Below are positions 1 through 7,000 of a DNA stretch of 11,272 nucleotides, one piece after another. The number at the start of each line of letters is the position of its first letter. Within the stretch, counting starts at the first letter, position 1. The DNA comes from Sva-25 sp039714995 (GTDB taxonomy: Bacteria; Pseudomonadota; Gammaproteobacteria; Chromatiales; Chromatiaceae). The DNA lies in the NCBI GenBank assembly GCA_039714995.1, contig JBDLII010000064.1, positions 1 through 11,272 on the forward strand, read 5' to 3'. The position numbers were made by a program, and so were the translations under genes. The notes beneath the pieces were generated by a model. The model was not told the origin of the DNA. It made no database searches and worked only from the letters and a program-made list of their open reading frames with translations.

Positions 1-218
1 TGTGCGGTTGTTATACCTGCCGCAACTACAGCCGCGCCTATCTGCGCCACCTGCATCGCTGTCACGAGATTCTCGGCGCGCGTCTCAATACCATCCACAA
101 TCTCCACTACTACCAGCAGTTGATGTGGCAGCTGCGCGATGCCATCGAGCAGCAGCGTCTCGCCGCATTCGTCGATGAGTTCTACCGCCTCAGGGGAAAG
201 TCACACAGCCGAGGATGA
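1..218 (+). CDS. tgt: Queuine tRNA-ribosyltransferase (tRNA-guanine transglycosylase), C-terminal fragment
   Basis: The 5' part is outside the window; the frame is open from base 3 and ends at TGA 216-218, giving 71 residues. Tgt exchanges guanine-34 for preQ1 in tRNAs with GUN anticodons, a step of queuosine synthesis in the cytoplasm. The fragment opens with the family's zinc site: C-x-C-x2-C (CGCYTC) followed 26 residues later by the histidine of NTIH, the exact spacing of the Cys3His zinc ligands of bacterial Tgt. The flanking YSRAYLRHL and LNTIHNLHYY segments are also typical. The 3' end overlaps the convergent GTPase gene by 18 bases. In many gammaproteobacteria tgt is followed by yajC-secD-secF; that arrangement is absent here. 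Identity is confident; only the C-terminus can be judged. Confidence 0.93.
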   Translation, partial: CGCYTCRNYSRAYLRHLHRCHEILGARLNTIHNLHYYQQLMWQLRDAIEQQRLAAFVDEFYRLRGKSHSRG

Positions 219-1799
219 TCTTGTTTCATTCGCAATCCGGATCTCCTCCTCGTGTGGAGCGGGAAGTTCCTCTTCTATCTGCGGTACGCTCTCCTCAACT
301 GGTTCAGTATGCTCCGTTTTTTCCTCTACGGTCCCGTGCTCAGGATCGCCGGCTGTTTGAGGGCCTTGATGAGTGGGTGGATGAGCGCCTGCCTGATGCT
401 CACCGGACGGATTGGTGAAGCGGTCATTGAGTTTCTGGACATAATTGTCTGTATTTTGGCGTATTCTGCTGAGACGCCTGCGGGTCAAGGGGCCCCAGCC
501 GACAGGGCGGCCAAGAAAAATGGAGTTGAAAAAGCGCGTACTCTTGCGAAAAGCAGACGCCAGGTCGAGGCGATGGCCAATGGTAGCCGCTGCTTTATGC
601 GCGGCGCCCATGAGGCTCATCGCCGCCAGGTTACGATTCAGGAAGTGGATGCCCAGCAATACCAGGGCAAGCGTGATCATCTGGCCCAGCGGCGGCCCGG
701 CTGTTACAAAGGGGAGGGTCAGGCTCGTGCCGTTCCACGCCAGGTAGAGGACGATCACCAGGCCAAACAGGATGGCGTCGCCGAGAAGGGTCCGCTCGCG
801 CCACTTTACAAGCAGCTCTTTCAATGCGGGGACCGCTTTGACCTCGATATCCCGCGCGGTGTTTTCAAGCGATGCGACGACCCGGTAGGCGCGTTGCACC
901 TCGACCTGCTGCATGCGGCTGTGAATCTCTCCCAGGTCGCGGTCACGTTTTGATTCGAAGCGTGCACGCAGGGCGTCATCCGGGATCGGGCCGGCGACAT
1001 CTGGATTGTAGATTGTGTAAAAACGACCGGCAGTGAGTCCGCGTTCTCCCAGCGCGCGCTGCCATGCGGCAACGATCTCTTCGGTGTTGTCTTCACGTGC
1101 GGCAGTATCTATCTGGTTCAGGATATAGAGAAATTTCCCTGAATCCGCACGTTCTATGGTGCTGCTGACGAGGTGGTCCAGGGTATCGCGCATGGCGCCG
1201 GGTTCAGGGTGGCGGGCGTCGAAAAAGACCAGCACGAGATCTGAGAGATCGATGATGTGATCGGTGATTCGCAGTGTCGATGTGCGCTGTGCATCCGCAT
1301 CGAAGCCCGGTGAGTCGATCAGAATCTTGCCGCGCAGGTTTTCACTGGGGCTGGTATTCAGCTGCAGATAGGCGTCGACGCGTGCGCCTTCGCCCGCGGC
1401 TGCCTCCTCGATATCATCGCTGATACGGTAAAAGGGGAAACGGGGGTCAGAGTCGAGAGCAACTCCCGGCAACGCATGCGCCGCCTGCTGCTGGCTGTAG
1501 CAGATGACGGTGAACTTGTCATCGACTGCCTGGTTGCCGCTGCGTTGCAGGTCGTGGCCGATAAAGTGATTGATGAAGGTTGATTTGCCGGCGGAGAAGG
1601 TGCCCAGAACCGAGATCAGCGGCCACCACGTCATCTGTGTCGCGAATGAATCCTTGGTTGCCAGCAGCCCGAGTCTGTGTCCGACTTTATCGAGTTGGCG
1701 AAACCCCTTGACGGTATCCAGCAGCACCGGGTTTTCAGTTGCCAGATGCTGCTCCAGCTGGTCAAGGCGCTGACTCATCGGGGTGGCGCGTTCAGTCAT
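201..1799 (-). CDS. Dynamin-like membrane GTPase, 532 aa
   Basis: Probably a GTP-hydrolysing membrane-remodelling or membrane-associated protein of the bacterial dynamin superfamily. Visible motifs: G1 P-loop GTFSAGKST at residues 66-74, candidate G2 threonine T97, G3 DSPG at 162-165, and G4 NQID at 228-231 (NQxD instead of NKxD). A helical region follows (about 285-335), then two hydrophobic segments at about 340-357 and 372-388 that look like a membrane hairpin, another basic helical stretch (about 400-460) and a disordered, Glu/Pro-rich acidic tail (about 465-525). The N-terminal 50 residues look helical. The start is ATG 1799-1797, with GGAG (bases 1813-1810) 10 bases upstream; the internal Met at residue 8 has no such site. 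The stop lies inside the end of tgt on the opposite strand. The physiological role (membrane repair, fusion, cell division support) cannot be told from sequence. Confidence 0.85.
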   Translation of the reverse strand: MTERATPMSQRLDQLEQHLATENPVLLDTVKGFRQLDKVGHRLGLLATKDSFATQMTWWPLISVLGTFSAGKSTFINHFIGHDLQRSGNQAVDDKFTVICYSQQQAAHALPGVALDSDPRFPFYRISDDIEEAAAGEGARVDAYLQLNTSPSENLRGKILIDSPGFDADAQRTSTLRITDHIIDLSDLVLVFFDARHPEPGAMRDTLDHLVSSTIERADSGKFLYILNQIDTAAREDNTEEIVAAWQRALGERGLTAGRFYTIYNPDVAGPIPDDALRARFESKRDRDLGEIHSRMQQVEVQRAYRVVASLENTARDIEVKAVPALKELLVKWRERTLLGDAILFGLVIVLYLAWNGTSLTLPFVTAGPPLGQMITLALVLLGIHFLNRNLAAMSLMGAAHKAAATIGHRLDLASAFRKSTRFFNSIFLGRPVGWGPLTRRRLSRIRQNTDNYVQKLNDRFTNPSGEHQAGAHPPTHQGPQTAGDPEHGTVEEKTEHTEPVEESVPQIEEELPAPHEEEIRIANETRSSSAV

Positions 1800-1953
1800 C
1801 TTTTATATGCTCCCTTAGCGAGGAAAGGGGTGGAGGTATTGTGAACAGGATCTTGCAGGCGCTGACATAGTCATACTTTTTTTTTGACATTGTACACAGA
1901 TGCCAGGATTTTATATGTTCAATTTATATCGATGTTTGATGAATCTGTTGTTT

Positions 1954-1977
1954 GGTCTAAGGGTTATCCCTTGGTCC
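1954..1977. other. Stem-loop in spacer
   Basis: GGTCTAAGGG (1954-1963) pairs with CCCTTGGTCC (1968-1977) around a TTAT loop; nine of ten positions pair (one T-T mismatch, one G-T wobble). There is no T-run after it, so it does not look like an intrinsic terminator. It could be an operator or part of a transcript leader; function unknown. Confidence 0.45.
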
Positions 1978-2110
1978 GCGGCAACATCTGTCGTAGATGA
2001 CTGATATTGCGTAATTGATCTATCACAATTTGTTGCGTATCCGCGCCAAATGGGAGATACTATTGCGTCTGTGGCGAATCTGTATTGCCTGGGAGTTCAG
2101 ACGGATCTCA

Positions 2111-2119
2111 TGGTAAAAT
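2111..2119 (+). promoter_or_regulatory. Candidate extended -10 promoter for the SCP2-like gene
   Basis: TGGTAAAAT matches the extended -10 pattern TGnTAtaaT with a good TAAAAT hexamer. No good -35 box lies 16-18 bases upstream, which extended -10 promoters can tolerate. Transcription would start near 2126, giving a leader of about 170 bases before the ATG at 2296. Tentative. Confidence 0.3.
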
Positions 2120-2295
2120 AAGCGCGTATCTCATTGATCATAAAGCCTAACCAATACTGAGGAGAGTGGTCAACATACTCTTGCCAACAGGTTTGAATCG
2201 GCTGAATCCGCAACCCTGATCCAACTGCAAGCATACTGTTATTCGAGATCACAGATTGTTTCTATTATCATCAAATTAGCTGGAGTAAAGATTAG

Positions 2296-2691
2296 ATGTC
2301 TGCATTGTTTTCTGATGAGTGGATGAAGGGTTTTATGGAGCAGTGGAACAACGAGAGCGAGCTTGCCGATGCGCTTGCCGCGATCGGTTTTAACAGCTCC
2401 ATCGGTTATGGCTTTCCCGATGACAGCCAGCCAAGCGGCGTGCTGGTCGTCGAGAACGGCAAGGCGGTATCAGCCGGCGCCTATAACGGAGAGGAGTTGA
2501 ACTGGGATATTCGCGCCAGTGATGCCCAGTGGCAGAAGTGGATCGGCAAGCCCCCGGGAATGATGGGATTGGGTACAGCCTTTGCTTCTGGTAAAATGAA
2601 ATTCATTATCGGGGATTATGGCAGCATGCTGAAGGATCCGCGCATGGCCAAGCCCTTTATCAAGAGCTTCTCCGTCATGGCGCGCGTCTAA
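2296..2691 (+). CDS. SCP2 sterol-binding-domain-like protein, 131 aa
   Basis: A small soluble single-domain protein with no signal peptide or membrane segment. It resembles the SCP2 sterol/lipid-carrier fold: an amphipathic N-terminal helix (about 5-31), a strand-rich middle with GVLVVENGKAV (48-58), and near the C-terminus the GKMKFIIGD segment (99-107), which matches the G-K-x-K-x-x-GD strand of SCP2 domains, followed by the final helix (about 111-128). Such proteins bind lipids, sterols or other hydrophobic ligands in the cytoplasm; the ligand here is unknown. The start ATG has GGAG (2282-2285) 10 bases upstream. It stands as its own unit, with a spacer in front and a strong stem-loop behind. 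A link to the efflux operon downstream, for example through hydrophobic substrates, is possible but unsupported beyond adjacency. Confidence 0.7.
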   Translation: MSALFSDEWMKGFMEQWNNESELADALAAIGFNSSIGYGFPDDSQPSGVLVVENGKAVSAGAYNGEELNWDIRASDAQWQKWIGKPPGMMGLGTAFASGKMKFIIGDYGSMLKDPRMAKPFIKSFSVMARV

Positions 2692-2724
2692 CCAGCGTAA
2701 CTCTGGTTGTTAAAACCACATATT

Positions 2725-2757
2725 GCACCGGGTTTTCGTAGAAAACCCGGTGTCTTT
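2725..2757 (+). terminator. Stem-loop terminator after the SCP2-like gene
   Basis: CACCGGGTTTT (2726-2736) and AAAACCCGGTG (2742-2752) are perfect reverse complements around a five-base CGTAG loop, 34 bases after the stop codon. The trailing T content (TCTTT) is short, so termination may be incomplete, but the position and the 11-base-pair stem fit a transcription terminator. It also argues against the upstream TTG start (2707) for the adaptor gene, because that reading would translate through the stem. Confidence 0.75.
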
Positions 2758-2768
2758 GCACATCGATA

Positions 2769-2798
2769 TTCCGTCCGGAAGGCGGGAAGCTTTTTTTT
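2769..2798 (+). terminator. Possible second terminator: imperfect stem plus T8
   Basis: TTCCGTCC (2769-2776) and GGCGGGAA (2781-2788) pair around a GGAA loop with a 2x2 internal mismatch, followed at once by GC and eight Ts (2791-2798). The stem is weak but the T-run is good. It may act in tandem with the stem-loop at 2725-2757, or as a leader attenuator for the adaptor operon. Confidence 0.4.
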
Positions 2799-2838
2799 CA
2801 TCTGTTTGAATCATCCATTGATATCCGGGGTTGTACAC

Positions 2839-3957
2839 ATGCCAAACAAGATCGTTCTGTTATTGACCATTTTTGCTCTGTTGAGCGGGGCAGGTTTTGC
2901 AGCAGAAGATGGTCAGAGTGGTGAAACAGAAGAGTGGTACAGGGTGGAGCCCTCTGGAAGTACTGTCGTCATTTCACTTGGCGGCACTGTTATCCCCTAC
3001 AAGGAGGTGACACTGGCAGCCCAGTTGCCCGGCCGTGTACGGTCCATTGCCGGTATCGAGGGTGATCACTTCAAGACGAATGATGTGCTGGTCACGCTTG
3101 ATGACTCAACACTGGTTGCCCAGCGCAATGCCGCGCTGGCGCAGATGGGATCGGCACAGTCCGCACTGCAGAACGCACGGGTCCAGTATAATCGTGAACT
3201 CTGGTCGCCGCGCTCCAAGCAGGCAATGGGGGGCATGGGGATGCCGAATCTCTTTGATTCGATGTTTTCGCGCCCGCTGGAGGAGATGGCGGACAGGAGG
3301 GACACGGATGCAGAGAGATACTCCGACCTCTTCTCCCAGACCACGGCAATCCAGCAGGCGCAAAATACCATCTACCAGGTCCAGGCCCAGCTGCACGAAC
3401 TGGACACCAAGTTTCGCGATGCCAAGAGTCTGGCGCCCTTTGACGGCGTCATTACCAAAAAATATGTTGAAGTCGGCGACACCATGCAGCCGGGGCAGCC
3501 GCTGTTGGTCTATGCCGATGTTGAATATCTGCAAGTCGTTGTCGATGTTCCTTCACGGATAGCTCCGGGACTGCGGGAGGGCGATATGCTGCAGGCGGAG
3601 CTCGAGGTTGGCAACAAGGTCGTTCCAGTGCGTGTTTCACAGATCTTCCCGATGGCTGATGTCGTACGCCATACCGTCAAAGTCAAATTTGACCTGCCCC
3701 AGGGAGTCTCCCGCCCCGGCGCCTATGTGAAGGTCAAGGTGCCGGATGTCACTGCCGGCCAGAGCGGCCTGGTCAAGATTCCGCTGACCGCGGTGCGTTT
3801 TAACGGCAGCTTGCCGGGTGTCTTCGTCAAGGGCGCCGACGGCCTCGGCCATCTGCGTCTGGTGCGCATTGGCGAGCATCTCGACGACACCTATGTCTCT
3901 ATTCTTTCAGGACTCCAGGTCGGGGATGAAGTGCTGCGCCAGGCCAAGGTGCGATAA
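2839..3957 (+). CDS. RND efflux periplasmic adaptor subunit (MFP/HlyD family), 372 aa
   Basis: Links an inner-membrane RND pump to an outer-membrane channel. The ATG at 2839 is chosen because it begins a clean signal peptide (lysine at 4, hydrophobic 5-19, likely cleavage after GFA-A near residue 21-22) and has GGGG eight bases upstream; a longer reading from TTG 2707 would cross a terminator. Domains in order: barrel-sandwich/lipoyl half (about 58-95, LPGRVRSI), alpha-hairpin (about 96-195), second lipoyl half with AKSLAPFDGVITKKYVEVGD (195-214), beta-barrel (about 228-300) and membrane-proximal domain (about 310-372). The hairpin is interrupted by a Met/Phe-rich, coil-breaking insert at about 121-165 (AMGGMGMPNLFDSMF at 129-143). 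There is no lipobox cysteine, so it is probably a soluble or weakly anchored periplasmic protein. The RND gene follows 113 bases downstream. Substrate unknown. Confidence 0.9.
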   Translation: MPNKIVLLLTIFALLSGAGFAAEDGQSGETEEWYRVEPSGSTVVISLGGTVIPYKEVTLAAQLPGRVRSIAGIEGDHFKTNDVLVTLDDSTLVAQRNAALAQMGSAQSALQNARVQYNRELWSPRSKQAMGGMGMPNLFDSMFSRPLEEMADRRDTDAERYSDLFSQTTAIQQAQNTIYQVQAQLHELDTKFRDAKSLAPFDGVITKKYVEVGDTMQPGQPLLVYADVEYLQVVVDVPSRIAPGLREGDMLQAELEVGNKVVPVRVSQIFPMADVVRHTVKVKFDLPQGVSRPGAYVKVKVPDVTAGQSGLVKIPLTAVRFNGSLPGVFVKGADGLGHLRLVRIGEHLDDTYVSILSGLQVGDEVLRQAKVR

Positions 3958-4070
3958 CAACAAATGATCCATCCTGGTCCCGTCCCTGCTCTTCGTCAGC
4001 GGCAAGGATCTGATTTTATATACATATTCCTGAAATCTCGGGAAAGCAAGCCATTGAGGACTGATATCGC

Positions 4071-7000
4071 ATGAGCGACAAAAAAGCCAGCGATCTCGAA
4101 GAGATGAACGATGTTGATTTGGGTCTGGCGGGTCGTACCGCCAGATTTTTTATCAATTCTCCGCTGTCGCCACTGCTCTTTGTGGCGATGCTGTTGATGG
4201 GGGTTCTAGGGTACGCGCTGATCCCCCGTCAGGAGGATCCGCAAATCTCCGTCCCCATGGTCGATCTGATGGTGCCCTATCCCGGCGCATCGGCGGACAC
4301 GGTGTCAAGCCTTGCCATCCAGCCGCTCGAACGCATCATGAGCGAGATTCCCGGCGTCAAACATGTCTACTCCGCATCCCAGCGGGGCATGGGCATGGTG
4401 ACCATCCAGTTCAGGGTGGGGGAGGATATGGGGCCCTCGCTGGTCAAGGTCAATGACAAGCTGGACTCCAACAGGGACAAGATCCCTCCCGGCGTGATGG
4501 CGCCAATCGTCAAGGCCATCGGTATCGACGACGTGCCCGCTGTGACGCTGACGATGTGGTCCAAGGACCTGAACGGGGATGGCCATCCGGATGTCGATGA
4601 CAGCCAGCTGCGCATGCTGGCCCAGGACGTCCTGCAGCGGTTGAACGAGATTACCAATACCAGCAAGGGCTTCATCACCGGCGGCCGCAAGGAGGTCATC
4701 AAGGTCGAAGTGCTGCCGGAGATCCTGTCAGGCTACGGGATCAGCCTCGGTCAGGTCGCCCAGGCGATTCAGTCATCGAATACCGAGATGCCCGTCGGTC
4801 CGGTCGAGAGAGGCGGTCGTCACCTGGTGGTCGTCAGCGGCTCCTTTCTGAAGAGCGACCGCGACATCGGTAACATCGTTATCGGTAATTTCAACGGCTC
4901 CGCTGTCTATGTGCGTGATGTGGCGAGAGTCATCAGGGGTCCGGAGGACGCATCGAGCCTGGTGACCTTCACCTCAGGCCCGGAATTTCCCGCCGATTCC
5001 GATGGCGTAACCAGCCGGGTCGACGGCGCCGCCGCCGTCACCATCGCCATCGCCAAGAAAGAGGGGTCAAACGGCGTCGTCGTTGCCGATGCTGTGCTGA
5101 AAAAGGTCGAGGAGCTGAAGGGGGTTGTCATCCCCTCGAACGTCAGCATCTTTGTCAGCAGAAACTATGGCGAGACTGCGCGGCAGAAAGTGAACGCGCT
5201 GATGGGCAAACTGTTCAAGGCGACGGGTTTTGTCTTCGTGCTCGTGCTGCTGGCGTTTCGCGCCTTCAAACCGGCCATCGTCGTTACCCTGGTTATCCCG
5301 GTCGTGCTGCTGATGACCATCTTCATCGGCTGGCTGATGGGGATGACCATCGACCGCGTCAGCCTGTTTGCGCTGATTTTCTCTATCGGCATACTCGTCG
5401 ATGACGCGATTGTCGTGATCGAAAACATCTATCGCCGCTGGCTCGAAAAGGGGCAGACGACTTCAGCGATCGCCGTCGATGCCGTGCGCGAGGTCGGCAA
5501 CCCGACGATCCTGGCGACCTTTACCGTCATCGCCGCACTGGCGCCGATGGGGTTTGTCAGCGGTATGATGGGACCCTATATGTCGCCGATACCCAAGCTG
5601 GGTTCAGTTGCGATGGCAATCTCGCTGTTCGCCGCGTTTGCCTTTGTCCCCTGGCTGGCGAAGATGAAAATTTTCCTGCCTTCGCTGAAGTATCTCGAGA
5701 CGGCGGAGAAGCGCGAGCACCGTGAATCCGAGAGTCTCGAAGGACTCTATGTGCGTATTCTCGGACCGATGATCCGTCATCCGGCCAAGCGCAAGCTCTT
5801 CAACCTGACGCTGTGGGGATTGATGGTGCTGGCCTGCGCGATGTTCTACACCAAGTGGGTCGCGGTCAAGATGCTGCCGCTGGACAACAAGCCGGAGTTC
5901 TCCGTCGTTCTTGACATGCCGGACGGCACGGCCCTTCCAGATACCGCCAATGTGGCCTCCATGCTGGCCGAGAAAGTGCGTCAGATGCCCGAGGTGACGG
6001 CGATTCAGACCTATGTCGGTACCGCCCGTCCGTTTGATTTCAATGGCATGGTGCGTCACTACTATCTGCGCCAGCAGCCATGGCAGGCATCGATCCAGGT
6101 CCAGCTGCTGGACAAGGATGTGCGCCACAAGCGTGGTATGCGCACCAGCCACGAGATCGCCGTGCAGGCGAGAAAGGATCTCTACGAGATGATGGAGGGG
6201 AAAAACGCCCAGCTCTCCATTGTCGAAATGCCGCCCGGTCCTCCAGTGCTGCAGTCCGTCGTCGCCGAGGTCTATGGCCCCAATCAGGAGGTCAGAAAGC
6301 AGGTGGCCACCGACCTTACAGAATACTTCAAAAAGTCTGAAAGTCTGCGCGACGCCGACAACTACATGCAGGTGGAGCTTGACTACTGGCGCTTCGAGAT
6401 CGACAGGGAGAAATCCTCCCGCATGGGCATCACCTCGCAGATCATCAACCAGAATCTGGGCATGGCGCTTGGCAGCCAGTCGATCGGCGATGTCAAGGAG
6501 ATTGCGGGCCATGAACCGGTCGAAATCATCCTCCAGCTGCCGTTTGCCGACCGTTCTCAGATTTCACGCCTGGGCGACCTACCGATCACCACTCCCTCCG
6601 GCGAAAGTGTTCCGCTGCGGGATCTTGGGCATTTCGTCAAGCAGCTGGAGGATGACATCATCTATCACAAGGACCTGCGTCCCGTCGAGTACGTGGTGGC
6701 GGATGTGGGCGGTGAACTGGCGTCTCCCGCCTACGGCATGCTGCAGGTTCAGGATATGCTGAATGCCGACAACTACCTGGCTCCTGACGGCGTTCCGCTG
6801 ACGGCGGGTTTTACCGGAGACCACAATATCGAATGGATGGGACCGCCTGGGAATGACAGCCGCTCGGCGTTCGAATGGACTGGTGAGTGGACAGTCACCT
6901 ACGAGACCTTTCGCGACATGGGGGCGGCTTTTATCGTCGCCCTGGGACTGATCTATTTTCTGGTGGTGTGGGAGTTCGGCAATTTCCGCATCCCTGCGGT

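Larger units (their letters stand above)
1800..2295. other. Intergenic spacer between the divergent GTPase and SCP2-like genes
   Basis: About 500 bases without a convincing gene, visibly AT-richer than its neighbours. It must hold promoters for both divergent genes. A T9 run (1877-1885) runs into a TTGACA hexamer (1884-1889) on the plus strand, but the nearest AT-rich -10 candidates give spacings of 19-21 bases, so it is a poor promoter. The longest small open frame seen (2050-2121, 23 aa) has no ribosome binding site. A hairpin and a candidate extended -10 element are listed separately. Confidence 0.6.

Noticed and set aside
252..953. 233-codon plus-strand frame
   Set aside because: It lies opposite the GTPase C-terminal half, which carries the coherent protein; no ribosome binding site and no family.
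1884..1916. TTGACA followed by AT-rich TTATAT as a promoter
   Set aside because: The spacing is about 21 bases, too long for sigma70; better treated as chance in T-rich DNA.
2050..2121. 23-codon small frame in the spacer
   Set aside because: No ribosome binding site and no support beyond being open.
2707..2838. N-terminal extension of the adaptor from TTG 2707
   Set aside because: It would translate through a strong terminator stem and bury the clean signal peptide that starts at ATG 2839.
1890..2844. Similar words TTGTACACAGATGCCA (1890-1905) and TTGTACACATGCCA (2831-2844)
   Set aside because: The second is part of the adaptor start region, and the match needs a two-base gap; probably coincidence, with no further flanking similarity.
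5604..6512. 302-codon open frame on the minus strand inside the permease gene
   Set aside because: Entirely antisense to strongly recognisable RND coding sequence; long antisense frames are expected in GC-rich genes, and the translation has no family resemblance.
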